Source: a virus. From it: a stretch of DNA of 60,123 bases. The translations under genes and the position numbers were made by a program. Positions 5,602 through 13,270 of the stretch are shown piece after piece (position 1 is the first letter of the stretch; every line of letters begins with the position of its first letter). Location of the stretch: the IMG/VR virus record IMGVR_UViG_3300025853_000086, positions 1 to 60,123 of that record; one strand, given 5' to 3'. The notes beneath the pieces are model-generated. The model saw only the letters and a program-made list of their open reading frames with translations, did no database searches and had not been told where the DNA came from.

Positions 5602-6107
5602 TAGTCGGTCTCCTCATTTTCTACGTGTGGTAATAGCTCTGGTTGGGGCAGGTGTTTATCCCCAAAATCTAGGTTGGTGTCCATCCATTCTTCTAATGCG
5701 TCGGGTTGATCGGTCCACTCAATCACCTTGAGCACCGGAATATGTTGCTTGGTTTCTGCGCAGCGCACCTCGGTTGCGCCGACATAGACGCGGTCGTGAC
5801 CGCGCACGTCGTAAATAAAAACCCGAAAGGTAAAGTCCGGTGGTAGGCGGTAGATACCGGCAAAATCCATGCGGAATCGCTTGGCAGCATCTTTTACAGC
5901 GGTGCGCAGGTCGGCGTCACGTGACCATACTCCAGCGCCATACTCATCAAAGATGGTTGCTATAAAATCAGATTCGGTAAGGTCCTCCTCTTCTGTTGGA
6001 AAAGACACGGTGATGTAACCCGCGCCAATGTCACCCAACTCATCATTTACTTCCCACTTGTGGGTCGGGCACGTTTCCAACCAATCATAAAACTCTTTTG
6101 TGTTCAT
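5601..6107 (-). CDS. Hypothetical 168-aa acidic protein
   Basis: The protein is of unknown function, acidic (many Asp/Glu), and predicted mixed alpha/beta. It starts MNTKEFYDWLETCPTHKWEV and is preceded by a very strong AGGAGG site. The stretch FTFRVFIYDVRGHDRVYVG looks like a beta-hairpin core. It sits in an operon of small accessory genes with 1-nt spacing to the next gene. Confidence 0.65.
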   Translation of the reverse strand: MNTKEFYDWLETCPTHKWEVNDELGDIGAGYITVSFPTEEEDLTESDFIATIFDEYGAGVWSRDADLRTAVKDAAKRFRMDFAGIYRLPPDFTFRVFIYDVRGHDRVYVGATEVRCAETKQHIPVLKVIEWTDQPDALEEWMDTNLDFGDKHLPQPELLPHVENEETD

Positions 6108-6118
6108 GGTATGGCCTC

Positions 6119-6598
6119 CTAGGTAATTATCCGCGCTTGGACTTCCACCGTTGCGTTGTTGATAATTTCCTGCACGGCGTCGCTTAGGTTGTCGCGGAGG
6201 TAGTCGTCTAACAAGTCGTTAACGGCATCTTGTAGAAGGTGGGGGGACAACTGTTCGTCGGGGTTGTCGGCTTTGTACTCTACCTCGTCTAGGCGGTCGG
6301 TTAGTTCCTGCAACCTGTCGTCGTCTTGTGGGTTTAGGGGACGCATAGCCTTTTCAAGGTCTGCTAGTTTGACAGTAAGGCAGTGGAGTAGGCTATCCAA
6401 CTTGTGGACGGTGGTTTCTACCTTGGCGAGTTTGAGGCTATACACCCGCAGCGCAAACTCTTGTTGGGTCAGGTATTTGGTTACCGGCTCCATGCACAGG
6501 TCGACTTCGGTTGCTACTTGCGATAGCGTGAGTTGATCAGATAGGCGATCAGTAGTATCAGGGTCAGTGTGAGAAATGGCATTGCTTTCTATATCCAT
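6119..6598 (-). CDS. Coiled-coil hypothetical protein
   Basis: This 159-residue protein starts MDIESNAISHTDPDTTDRL and has long heptad-like helices (about residues 45-110), suggesting an oligomeric coiled coil. The start at 6598 follows AGAAAGGAG presented by the hairpin at 6603-6619; the longer reading to 6646 would bury that ribosome site and is rejected. The function is unknown. Confidence 0.65.
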   Translation of the reverse strand: MDIESNAISHTDPDTTDRLSDQLTLSQVATEVDLCMEPVTKYLTQQEFALRVYSLKLAKVETTVHKLDSLLHCLTVKLADLEKAMRPLNPQDDDRLQELTDRLDEVEYKADNPDEQLSPHLLQDAVNDLLDDYLRDNLSDAVQEIINNATVEVQARIIT

Positions 6599-6602
6599 TA
6601 GG

Positions 6603-6619
6603 TACTCCTTTCTTGAGTA
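6603..6619 (-). promoter_or_regulatory. SD-presenting hairpin leader
   Basis: TACTC pairs with GAGTA around the loop AAGAAAG on the RNA strand. Compared with the leaders at 3473-3490 and 17114-17131, the outer pair is changed on both sides (A-T to T-A), a compensatory change that argues for a real structure. Confidence 0.6.
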
Positions 6620-6689
6620 GTGGTTGATGCACAGCTCTTGCTGCACCCCTACAGTATGGCTGCCGAGTGCAAAGGTGAGCTAGTCTTGG

Positions 6690-6878
6690 TTACTCTTCTT
6701 TGTTCCGCAGACTTTTACTCCAAACGGGGTCGAACAGAGAATCTTTCGCGCTGACGCCAGGAGGAATCTTCGTTATTCGTCCTCCCTTGGCTAGGTATTC
6801 TTTCACGTGGTTGTTCAACAAATCGCGCAGGTGAGTTTTTTGGTCTTCGGTGGGGAGGTCTATCTTTGTGGTGGTCAT
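6690..6878 (-). CDS. Hypothetical 62-aa protein
   Basis: This small basic/helical protein starts MTTTKIDLPTEDQKTHLRDLL. It overlaps the SleB-like gene's stop by 4 bp, so it is translationally coupled to it. It shows no known motif. Confidence 0.6.
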   Translation of the reverse strand: MTTTKIDLPTEDQKTHLRDLLNNHVKEYLAKGGRITKIPPGVSAKDSLFDPVWSKSLRNKEE

Positions 6879-7276
6879 GGTATGCCTCGGTAAAAAGTGT
6901 GTTTATGGATAACCGTAGTCACTTGTCCAAACATTGCCCACGCAGGAGCCACCTTGTGATTGTGATAGTGGGTGGCTCCGTCGGTGTGGTCCGGGAGGTA
7001 ACCGGTCAAATATGCAAGATACATTGCCTGTCGCCAAGCGGGGATGTCGGTGGGGGTGTCGGACTTGCCATCGCAATAGAAGCTAAACTGACATCGATCG
7101 CGGATAGGGTGGTCCCCCCAGTAATGTCCCTGCTTGACTACGGCACAAGCATCGGCAGGGTAGCGGGGGTCCTGTATCCTGTTCTTTATCACTTGGGCAA
7201 CGGCTATCTGTCCCGATAATGGTTCGCCTCGGGCTTCAAAATAGATAGCCAAGGCCACGCACATCAAGCTAGTCAT
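6875..7276 (-). CDS. SleB-like cell wall hydrolase
   Basis: This 133-residue protein matches the Hydrolase_2/SleB family of peptidoglycan lytic enzymes. The signature ALAIYFEARGEPLSGQ (about 8-23) contains the catalytic Glu17, followed by AVAQVIKNR, the substrate-contact loop QFSFYCDG and the C-terminal GATHYHN segment. The ATG at 7276 overlaps the upstream stop by a few bases and is preferred to the extension to 7357, which lies in that gene. It has no clear signal peptide. Being in the early operon, it may act in an early or regulated cell-wall step, separate from the late GH24 lysozyme (52543-52965). Confidence 0.85.
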   Translation of the reverse strand: MTSLMCVALAIYFEARGEPLSGQIAVAQVIKNRIQDPRYPADACAVVKQGHYWGDHPIRDRCQFSFYCDGKSDTPTDIPAWRQAMYLAYLTGYLPDHTDGATHYHNHKVAPAWAMFGQVTTVIHKHTFYRGIP

Positions 7277-7469
7277 CGTAGATACTGTGGTTCTTTTCAA
7301 AAGGACGGCAGGTTTCCAGCACGAGGTGTTGCATCTCTTGCGCCTCCTTTTTTCCAACCACTACCATCATGTTAGGTTGTACTTGGACAACGCACATCGT
7401 CCGTTGTTCCTCGTGTGCTAAGAACTCGGCCTCTTCTAACGCAGCCATTGGGTTGCTAAAGTAACTCAT
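7269..7469 (-). CDS. Hypothetical 66-aa protein
   Basis: This small helical protein starts MSYFSNPMAALEEAEFLAHEE and has a central beta-like stretch CVVQVQPNMMVVVG. Its start codon overlaps the stop of the upstream Cys-rich gene (ATGA), which supports both as real genes. The function is unknown. Confidence 0.65.
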   Translation of the reverse strand: MSYFSNPMAALEEAEFLAHEEQRTMCVVQVQPNMMVVVGKKEAQEMQHLVLETCRPFEKNHSIYDD

Positions 7470-7627
7470 TCTTCTTCCTCAGTTGGGTTGGTAGGGTCCT
7501 CGTGCCCGTCGTAATAACAACTGTCGGGATGCTCACACGCATACTCAAAATACCATTTGTCGCCAGTGCCGAACGGGTCATACTCCCGCTCGCACACTGG
7601 GCAACCGTCACCGTTGGGTGGGCACAT
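7466..7627 (-). CDS. Small Cys-rich (zinc-binding) protein
   Basis: This 53-residue gene begins MCPPNGDGCPVCEREYDPFG, giving Cys2, Cys9 and Cys12, with further Cys/His later (YACEHPDSCYYDGH), and ends in four Glu. Its stop overlaps the next start as ATGA, and its start overlaps the upstream stop as TGATG. These paired overlaps make it very likely to be translated. It probably folds around one zinc ion; its partner is unknown. Confidence 0.7.
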   Translation of the reverse strand: MCPPNGDGCPVCEREYDPFGTGDKWYFEYACEHPDSCYYDGHEDPTNPTEEEE

Positions 7628-7911
7628 CAACTTATGCTCGGCCAAATCCGCACGGGTGCGTCGGAGTTGAGAAAGGTTTCAGTGATGTACATGTCGTCCC
7701 GTAAGTCTAGGTCATAACACCTGCTTAGGAAAAGCCCTGCGTCGCAGTCCTCTTCTAAGGCGAAGTGCGTGGGATTGACCTCGGAGTTTTGATAGCTGTA
7801 ACTACTGAAGTCTTTAGGCTCTAGACCCACCAAATCCAGCTGCTTGCGGCTGACTATTAACCAACCGTGTCCGGGATCGCTTACAAATTCCATCTTTAGG
7901 TTCATCTGCAT
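7627..7911 (-). CDS. Hypothetical 94-aa protein
   Basis: This acidic 94-residue protein starts MQMNLKMEFVSDPGHGWLIV. That opening strand pattern (WLIVSRKQLDLVGL) and the later CYDLDLRDDMYITETF resemble a small phage family that I cannot name. It is coupled by a 1-nt overlap to the Cys-rich gene downstream. Confidence 0.65.
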   Translation of the reverse strand: MQMNLKMEFVSDPGHGWLIVSRKQLDLVGLEPKDFSSYSYQNSEVNPTHFALEEDCDAGLFLSRCYDLDLRDDMYITETFLNSDAPVRIWPSIS

Positions 7912-7913
7912 GG

Positions 7914-8282
7914 CTAGTACTCCGACGGTAATAAGAGGGTACCATTCATGTACCAGAACTTCCAGTCACCTTCGGGGGCATCGGTGTAGTCCATTTTGCG
8001 AGTATAGTATACATTGTCGTCGCCGTCGGTAACCGTTATCCAGGCTTGGTTGTCTGCTACGGTGAGTGTAATAAAAGCGTCGTATGACTGATTATGGATG
8101 GAGTGTATCTCCGTGCTGATAATATCTAAGAACCAGTACGCTCCTGCTTTTTCGCAAAAGTGTTGTACACCCTCAGTGTATAACATACCACCGAGGAAGT
8201 CAGGTTGCTTATACACTTCCATGGAACCCGTGAAGTGACGCAAGTCTTGCGCCAGTTGATCTGCCGATATTGCTGTTTCCAT
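7914..8282 (-). CDS. DUF6876-like phage protein
   Basis: This 122-residue protein starts METAISADQLAQDLRHFTG. The succession DLRHFTGSMEVYK, LYTEGVQHFCEKAGAYWFLD and the hydrophobic strands after it match my recollection of the DUF6876 phage/plasmid family. Biochemical function is unknown. The start at 8282 has a clean AAGGAG site; the ATG at 8312 overlaps the upstream gene and is less likely. Confidence 0.7.
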   Translation of the reverse strand: METAISADQLAQDLRHFTGSMEVYKQPDFLGGMLYTEGVQHFCEKAGAYWFLDIISTEIHSIHNQSYDAFITLTVADNQAWITVTDGDDNVYYTRKMDYTDAPEGDWKFWYMNGTLLLPSEY

Positions 8283-8292
8283 AACTTTCTCC

Positions 8293-8475
8293 TTATGAAT
8301 GAGTGTAACCATCGGTTTCTACTGCTAACCACATACCCGACCAAGGCACGACAACGGCGTTGTCCATACCAACGGTAGGCTCTGCTTTTTTAAGGAACTC
8401 AACAAACCCTAAATCTTGGTTGTTCTGCTCCCACTTGTTGTACAACGATTTTACTTGGTCAACTGTCAAGTACAT
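8293..8475 (-). CDS. Conserved 60-aa phage protein
   Basis: This protein starts MYLTVDQVKSLYNKWEQNNQ and ends VVPWSGMWLAVETDGYTHS. This N- and C-terminal pairing resembles a small conserved family seen in marine phages; the role is unknown. It has its own hairpin leader (8477-8499), suggesting a new translation or processing unit starts here. Confidence 0.7.
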   Translation of the reverse strand: MYLTVDQVKSLYNKWEQNNQDLGFVEFLKKAEPTVGMDNAVVVPWSGMWLAVETDGYTHS

Positions 8476-8476
8476 T

Positions 8477-8499
8477 GTAATCTCCTTTCTGTGGATTAC
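8477..8499 (-). promoter_or_regulatory. SD-presenting hairpin leader (longest stem)
   Basis: GTAATC pairs with GATTAC (6 bp) around an 11-nt loop carrying CACAGAAAGGA on the RNA strand. The loop keeps the AGAAAGG motif of the other leaders while the arms are entirely different but still complementary. This is the strongest covariation among the set. Confidence 0.65.
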
Positions 8500-8561
8500 G
8501 GTTTCTGTTAATGCCTAATAAGTGTGGCTTAGGACGGCACCGTCCGTAAAGTCTTATTTGT

Positions 8562-8807
8562 TCAGAACAGGTCGTTGTCGGTAGACCATGTTGCTCCTAT
8601 CCCGTAACCACATCCCGAGCAAGCTATTTGACACGTTACTTCAGCCAAGAGCATAAACTCTTTTCCTCCACAGAGCGAGCACACTAGAACATCAACAATT
8701 TCTTGTCTTGTTGTGACTGGGTCTACAGGTGGCTTTTCTCTCTTTCTGAATGGGACAACATTGCTTGTTGCATCCACGGGGGCGTTGGTCTTGTCTTCCA
8801 TACGCAT
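8562..8807 (-). CDS. Zinc-ribbon-like protein
   Basis: This 81-residue protein has CSLCGG near residue 44 and CSGCGYG near residue 63, a two-knuckle zinc ribbon of the kind found in small nucleic-acid-binding proteins. The N-terminus is basic and Pro-rich. Its 5' end overlaps the tail of the upstream gene (8723-9226) by 85 bp, unusually long for this genome; a later start would remove part of the overlap. Confidence 0.6.
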   Translation of the reverse strand: MRMEDKTNAPVDATSNVVPFRKREKPPVDPVTTRQEIVDVLVCSLCGGKEFMLLAEVTCQIACSGCGYGIGATWSTDNDLF

Positions 8808-9226
8808 AGTTTTGCCTTATCATTTATGTAGTAGCGGCGATACGCAGCAATCGGGTCGTGGTCTTTGTACTCAGGGGGCATGGCTTGCGCAAAAGGAGTG
8901 AACCCTTGGGCGGTCAGCTGCTGTGGCGCATTGGTGAGCAGTTGTAAAACTTTTTGACACCCATGCACCCTCCCATACCGGTAAGTGTATTCGTCACAGA
9001 GCGCCAAGCCAAGTTTGAGTAACCATTGGTAGTTGGTCAAGGTTTGGCCTGCCCACAACGTACAAGGATGTTTTTGATGCACCGGCTTGTACGGTCCTGG
9101 TTCGTCGTAGCGCCAGTGTACGGTGGACAGCATTTGGGTGGTCTCTAAGGGCATTTTGACAACGTGTTTGTCGCAATGCCACCGAGCGCATTGTTCGTGG
9201 TCCCAGTCTAAGAGGAATATGTTCAT
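8723..9226 (-). CDS. Conserved phage protein of unknown function (CDKHVVKM family)
   Basis: This 167-residue protein starts MNIFLLDWDHEQCARWHCDK. Conserved blocks include HCDKHVVKMPLETTQMLSTVH, KHPCTLWAGQ, LCDEYTYRYGRVHGC, AMPPEYKDHDPIAAYRRYY. I recall this family from cyanophages and other marine phages, where it has no assigned activity. The many invariant His, Cys, Asp and Tyr residues suggest an enzyme or metal site. The last ~28 codons overlap the next gene in another frame. Confidence 0.7.
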   Translation of the reverse strand: MNIFLLDWDHEQCARWHCDKHVVKMPLETTQMLSTVHWRYDEPGPYKPVHQKHPCTLWAGQTLTNYQWLLKLGLALCDEYTYRYGRVHGCQKVLQLLTNAPQQLTAQGFTPFAQAMPPEYKDHDPIAAYRRYYINDKAKLCVWKTRPTPPWMQQAMLSHSEREKSHL

Positions 9227-9267
9227 CTAAGTACCCTTGCTATTAACAGGGTAAGTGTAATGGTCAA

Positions 9268-9417
9268 TTAACGGCGAGATGCGTTCTCATTGCTCTCGTT
9301 TGTTCTGTCCATTTCTTCTAGGATATCGATGAGCAGATACAACTCATGGAGCAAATTACCGAGGTGGTGGTCGTCTATGGTTTCGGTGTCTACTTCCACG
9401 GAAAAGTTAATCTTCAT
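9268..9417 (-). CDS. Small acidic protein, coupled to the HD gene
   Basis: This 49-residue protein begins MKINFSVEVDTETIDDHHLG and continues as a Leu/Ile/Glu-rich helix. Its start lies within the last codons of the HD-domain gene (11-bp overlap), consistent with translational coupling. The function is unknown; it might be a small partner of that enzyme. Confidence 0.55.
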   Translation of the reverse strand: MKINFSVEVDTETIDDHHLGNLLHELYLLIDILEEMDRTNESNENASRR

Positions 9418-9949
9418 CTAGCATACCTATCAGCTGTAGTGCTGGAGCAAACCAAGGCTCGGCGTGGTACTTGGTCAAGTAATTGCCGCCACGCTTAAAC
9501 ACATCAAGAGCAAAGGTGTTGCCCATCTTATATAGGCGATGACAGTGCAGCATCAGCTCGAGTTTGTCGCAAGTATCGCAGATTCCGGTTTCTTCTTCGG
9601 ACAATGGGATGTTTATCCCTAACTCTTGTTCTACTGCTTGCTCTAGCGTAGCCATGCAATCAGCCAGTATGGGATGCCTCCATTTGGTAGTAGCGGGTAG
9701 GTCACCTAGTTCGCCCTCGGGTACATCGTGGTAGAGCATATGCAGTAAGCACTCTTTGCTTGTATCAGGCCAAAGTGTATGCAGTAGCACTGCTGCTCTC
9801 CAAGAATGGGCGGCGACGTCTTGGTGGTCAGCCAGTTCGGGGCGGGTATGGTAACGCTTGACATACCCCCCTTTGAGTTTACGATGCAGCACGGCTAGGG
9901 TAGCTACTCCATCATTGTTGTGTGTTTGTGTTTGAGTCCGCGTGTCCAT
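9407..9949 (-). CDS. HD-domain phosphohydrolase (YfbR-like 5'-nucleotidase)
   Basis: This 180-residue protein has an HD-superfamily metal site: His48 in AAHSW, the His74-Asp75 pair in MLYHDVPEGELGDLP, with Glu78 and Asp83 following as in YfbR-type dNMP 5'-nucleotidases. A later CDKLE supplies the probable last Asp ligand. Such enzymes dephosphorylate dNMPs. In phages with modified DNA, related HD or pyrophosphatase enzymes deplete the unmodified nucleotide; that role is inferred here from the nearby TS-like/hypermodification cassette. It overlaps the polymerase gene by 46 bp. Confidence 0.8.
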   Translation of the reverse strand: MDTRTQTQTHNNDGVATLAVLHRKLKGGYVKRYHTRPELADHQDVAAHSWRAAVLLHTLWPDTSKECLLHMLYHDVPEGELGDLPATTKWRHPILADCMATLEQAVEQELGINIPLSEEETGICDTCDKLELMLHCHRLYKMGNTFALDVFKRGGNYLTKYHAEPWFAPALQLIGMLDED

Positions 9950-11829
9950 GGCTTCTCCGTGAAGGTTTGTTTTGCTTCCCCCCAGTTTGGTCCAAATTCT
10001 GCATCAACTACGGAGGGAACTTCTAGTTGTGCGCAGGTCTCCATTATCTCGGCTATTTGTTTGGCTTGCTGCTCGCTGTGGACGGATACGTCTAACTCGT
10101 CGTGTACCTGTACCATTGGTATTATGCCTTCCTCGTAAAGGGCGACCATTGCAGCCTTGGTCTGGTCGGCTGCGCTACCTTGTATCAACTTGTTGAGAGC
10201 TTTGTAGGTAAATGCCCGTTTGATCCCAGGACCATGCTCTGCATAAGCATCTTGGTAAGTCATAGGTTTCCAACTACCGTAGCGGGTAGGTTCCCATTTG
10301 TCAAACCTACAGCGGCGTCCTAAAAGGGTTCTTATAACCCCCCGCTGACTTGCCCGCCTAATGCAGTGGTCGCTTAACTCTCGTACAAAAGGGACTTTGG
10401 CATGGTAAGTAGCAAACAATTCTTGGGCATCTTCGTATTCTAAGCCGAGGCTTGCGGCGAGCTTTTTTGTGCCCATGCCGTAGAACAGCCCAAGGTTGAT
10501 GTCCTTTGCTTGCTTGCGCGGTACGCCTACGATATCTGCCGCCAATTGGTGGAAGTCCGTCCGTGGGTCTGCTTGGTACTGCTGTGCAAAGTCTGCCGCG
10601 CCTCTAAAGCCCATCAACTTACTGTAATGCACCACTATGCGGGGTTCTTGGCTAGAGTAGTCGAAAGCGCCCCACAGACAGTCTTTTTCTGGTAGGAATA
10701 GGCTGCGTATAAGTGGTCCGAGTTCTGGGTGGCGAGCAGGAATCTGCTGCAAGTTAGGGTTGCTATAACTGAACCGCCCCGTGACAGTGCCGCCGTCGTC
10801 GCTGCGGAGGGGGTGTAGCTCGGCGTGGATTTTACCGTTTATCTCGTGCTTTAGTATGGCGTCTATAAAAGTACCACGCGCCTTTTGGTACTCCCGCGCT
10901 TGGACAATCATTTGCGCTACGCTGTGGTCATGGTTCACTAAGAACCCTTTTGTAAATGACGGCGCTTGGGTCTTTTCCGTTTTGGGGTACGGTAACCCTA
11001 ATTTGTCAAAGGCTTTGGCTACACTTTCCGCCGCCCAGATGTCCACTTCTACTCCGGTGATGCGTTTGACTTCTTTGACCAAAGCGGCCTCGCGTTTTAG
11101 TAAGTCTTGCTTAACGCGCTCAGCTTTGTCTAGGTCGACGTTTACGCCCTGCATCCGCATGGCAATGATGATAGGCGTGATGCGTAGCTCTAAGTCTACG
11201 ATGTCGCCTATATCTTCTTGTATTATTAGGGGTTCGAAATGGTTCCATAACCGCAAAGTAAGGGCGGCATCTTGTTCGGCGTAGGCTCCCACATGGGCAG
11301 CAGGGAGTTTGTACATTTCGGATTTTGGATTAACTCCAAAACTAGCCGCTGCTTCTCTAAGATGAACTTCGGATTTTCGGTCGGATAAGTAGTCCCTTCC
11401 AAGGGAATTAAGTGCATAGGAGAATCTGTTTTCGTCGAGCAAAGGTGCAATAACCATTGTGTCGATGATTCTTCCATGCACTTTGACACCCTCGCGGAGC
11501 AGCCACCCAACATCGTAAGGAGCGTTATGGAAAATGTAATTCCTATCCACCGAGACAACATCTTGTACCCACCGTAGTGTCATTGCTGGGTCAAAGTTTG
11601 GACCAAACTCATGCCTAATAGGAAAGTACCATTGATCGCCGTCCACGGCTACTGCTATGCCGATAATATGCCCGTCGCCTCGTGCCCATCCTGCCCCCAT
11701 AGTCATGAGGTTCGGGTCTTTGGTTTCTAAGTCTATTGCTACTTGTTTGGCAGAACTAAGGTCGGGGTAACCGTCGGGCATAACCCACTCAGTTGGTGGT
11801 TGGAACATTGGGATCTGCATTCCGGTCAT
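9904..11829 (-). CDS. polA: Family-A DNA polymerase with 3'-5' exonuclease
   Basis: This is a 641-residue replicative polymerase of the phage PolA type without a 5' nuclease domain. The exonuclease motifs are visible: AIDLETKDP (Asp33, Glu35), IFHNAPYDVG (about 99-108) and YAEQD (183-187). The polymerase part has motif A FDYSSQEPRI (Asp390), motif B KDINLGLFYGM, and motif C VQVHDELD (His576, Asp577). In motif B the residue equivalent to E. coli Phe762 is Leu446, a substitution associated in the viral-ecology literature with slower synthesis and often with temperate lifestyles. It lies downstream of the base-modification genes and probably copies DNA from a modified nucleotide pool. Confidence 0.95.
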   Translation of the reverse strand: MTGMQIPMFQPPTEWVMPDGYPDLSSAKQVAIDLETKDPNLMTMGAGWARGDGHIIGIAVAVDGDQWYFPIRHEFGPNFDPAMTLRWVQDVVSVDRNYIFHNAPYDVGWLLREGVKVHGRIIDTMVIAPLLDENRFSYALNSLGRDYLSDRKSEVHLREAAASFGVNPKSEMYKLPAAHVGAYAEQDAALTLRLWNHFEPLIIQEDIGDIVDLELRITPIIIAMRMQGVNVDLDKAERVKQDLLKREAALVKEVKRITGVEVDIWAAESVAKAFDKLGLPYPKTEKTQAPSFTKGFLVNHDHSVAQMIVQAREYQKARGTFIDAILKHEINGKIHAELHPLRSDDGGTVTGRFSYSNPNLQQIPARHPELGPLIRSLFLPEKDCLWGAFDYSSQEPRIVVHYSKLMGFRGAADFAQQYQADPRTDFHQLAADIVGVPRKQAKDINLGLFYGMGTKKLAASLGLEYEDAQELFATYHAKVPFVRELSDHCIRRASQRGVIRTLLGRRCRFDKWEPTRYGSWKPMTYQDAYAEHGPGIKRAFTYKALNKLIQGSAADQTKAAMVALYEEGIIPMVQVHDELDVSVHSEQQAKQIAEIMETCAQLEVPSVVDAEFGPNWGEAKQTFTEKPWTRGLKHKHTTMME

Positions 11830-11959
11830 CCTTTTTAATTTTCATGGGCTGCTTACAAGAACATATCGGCCACTTGTTTTTGAGTGACCGGTACGTCTTG
11901 GTTTTTTGCTCCTTGCCGCATTCACAAACAGCGATTACTTCGGTATCTAAACTGGTCAT
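11789..11959 (-). CDS. Small zinc-knuckle protein
   Basis: This 56-residue protein begins MTSLDTEVIAVCECGKEQKT. Cys12, Cys14, Cys33 and Cys35 form a CxC...CxC arrangement suited to one zinc ion, and the C-terminus is basic. Its start overlaps the upstream stop as ATGA, and its last 41 bp overlap the start of polA, so it is probably translated between them. Position suggests a replication accessory role, without direct proof. Confidence 0.65.
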   Translation of the reverse strand: MTSLDTEVIAVCECGKEQKTKTYRSLKNKWPICSCKQPMKIKKDDRNADPNVPTTN

Positions 11960-12288
11960 TTTTGTTTGGATACAAGCTCCGCTTCAACAAGGGTGAGATA
12001 ACGGCGCAGGTCGCGGATGTCGTCGATTACGCCTTCGTCTCTTTGGTCTTTAGTGCAAGCGGCAAAGATGTCCCACCCTTGCTCGGACACTTGCTTTTCT
12101 AGCCTGTCCCACTTACGGGCTAGCATCATAAAAGCACCAATGCCTCCGCGCTTTTTCCAACTGTCGCCGTAGCTTTGCTCAGCTTGGTGGAGTTTGTACA
12201 CGTCCATGTCGGCTACTTGTTGGCACGTCTCCATGAAGCTCGTATAAGTTGCTTTGTCTGGTACTGATGCGTAGTAATTGTTGTCCAT
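11956..12288 (-). CDS. MazG/Nmad1-like all-alpha nucleotide-associated protein
   Basis: This 110-residue helical protein starts MDNNYYASVPDKATYTSFME. The signature YGDSWKKRGGIGAFMMLARK followed by WDRLEK and the later DDIRDLRRYLTLVEAE recalls the Nmad1/MazG-like all-alpha NTP-pyrophosphatase fold, in which acidic residues on paired helices bind metal. I cannot assign a substrate. The start at 12288 follows the TS gene's stop with one base between. Its place between the TS homologue and polA suggests nucleotide-pool control. Confidence 0.55.
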   Translation of the reverse strand: MDNNYYASVPDKATYTSFMETCQQVADMDVYKLHQAEQSYGDSWKKRGGIGAFMMLARKWDRLEKQVSEQGWDIFAACTKDQRDEGVIDDIRDLRRYLTLVEAELVSKQK

Positions 12289-12289
12289 G

Positions 12290-13270
12290 TTACAGTCTCC
12301 TCTCAAACCATTCGGTACAGGCTTTACGCCATGCTTTGTCTTCTATGCACATTGCTGTGAAAAACGCCCCTTCCTTATCCTTACCTTTCCACTGTTGCCA
12401 CGCTTGATACATAGGCACGGCGGTCTCGGCTATATACCTGTTTCTGTACTCATGGTCGCTTGACCCGTCATGCATGAACAACTCTAACTCCTGATCGAAG
12501 GTTGTTGGGTCGTCAACTAAATTAGGTGGTTGGTAGAGCACAATAGAGTCGTCTACGAGTTCGTAGTTGCTGTACTGTGGTTGCATACCTTGCAGCTTGT
12601 CTAATACCTCTACATAGGCGTGTAGATTGTTTGAAAACTGCACATAGTGCCCCACATGTAAACCAAGCATCTGCGCCATGTATTCCAACAACACCGACAT
12701 ATGTACGGCATTAGCACCGTATGCACCCCAGATCATATCGTTGCTGCGGTTTACCACAGTCATGTTAAGTGTTTCGTCCCGGACTTGGAAAAAAATCTGG
12801 GTGTTGCAGGGGTAGTCTTTGCCATCGTTGGTGGTTACTAGGTCATGGTTAGCATCCCACATACTAACCACTGTCCGGCGGTCGTTAGGGTAAGTAGTCA
12901 AGCGATGCATAGCTAACTTGAGTTGGTCTTTACCAAACCAATTGCGCCATCGGTAACCGTAAGCTCCGTGGAAAGAAACACCATCGTCGCTGTAGGTGTT
13001 TATCCTACCGTTGAACTGGTTGATCCATTTGACGTCGTTACGTCCGGCGAGCATCCAAAAGGCTTCCATCAAATGGAAGAAAGGGTTGGCGTCCCGCTCT
13101 GGGTAGAACAAGGCTCGTTCTCTGGAATGCGTGTAAGTAGTAACTACCGGAGTAGGGAACTCTAACACGGGACCATTGCGGGTCTGTACTTGTACTCCCA
13201 TTGCTTCGATCCCTTGCTTGGCAATATACAAAGCCTCGCTTACGTTTCTTGCTCGTATAGTGTGTGTCAT
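12290..13270 (-). CDS. Thymidylate synthase homologue (possible dUMP hydroxymethylase)
   Basis: This 326-residue protein is of the thymidylate synthase/pyrimidine hydroxymethylase fold. It has the paired arginines RRTVVSMWDAN (131-132), the catalytic Cys155 in YPCNTQIFFQV, and RSNDMIWGAYGAN (175-187) with the pyrimidine-recognising Asn187 kept, so the substrate is probably dUMP rather than dCMP. The usual His after the catalytic Cys is Asn here. Known family members make either dTMP or 5-hydroxymethyl-dUMP; the operon context (glycosyltransferase and hypermodification gene) favours the latter, as inference. The ATG at 13270 overlaps the upstream stop (ATGA), so I prefer it to 13297. Confidence 0.8.
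   Translation of the reverse strand: MTHTIRARNVSEALYIAKQGIEAMGVQVQTRNGPVLEFPTPVVTTYTHSRERALFYPERDANPFFHLMEAFWMLAGRNDVKWINQFNGRINTYSDDGVSFHGAYGYRWRNWFGKDQLKLAMHRLTTYPNDRRTVVSMWDANHDLVTTNDGKDYPCNTQIFFQVRDETLNMTVVNRSNDMIWGAYGANAVHMSVLLEYMAQMLGLHVGHYVQFSNNLHAYVEVLDKLQGMQPQYSNYELVDDSIVLYQPPNLVDDPTTFDQELELFMHDGSSDHEYRNRYIAETAVPMYQAWQQWKGKDKEGAFFTAMCIEDKAWRKACTEWFERRL

Noticed and set aside
12290-13270. dCMP hydroxymethylase rather than dUMP-type enzyme
   Set aside because: The Asn that selects uracil (Asn187) is retained; dCMP enzymes carry Asp there.
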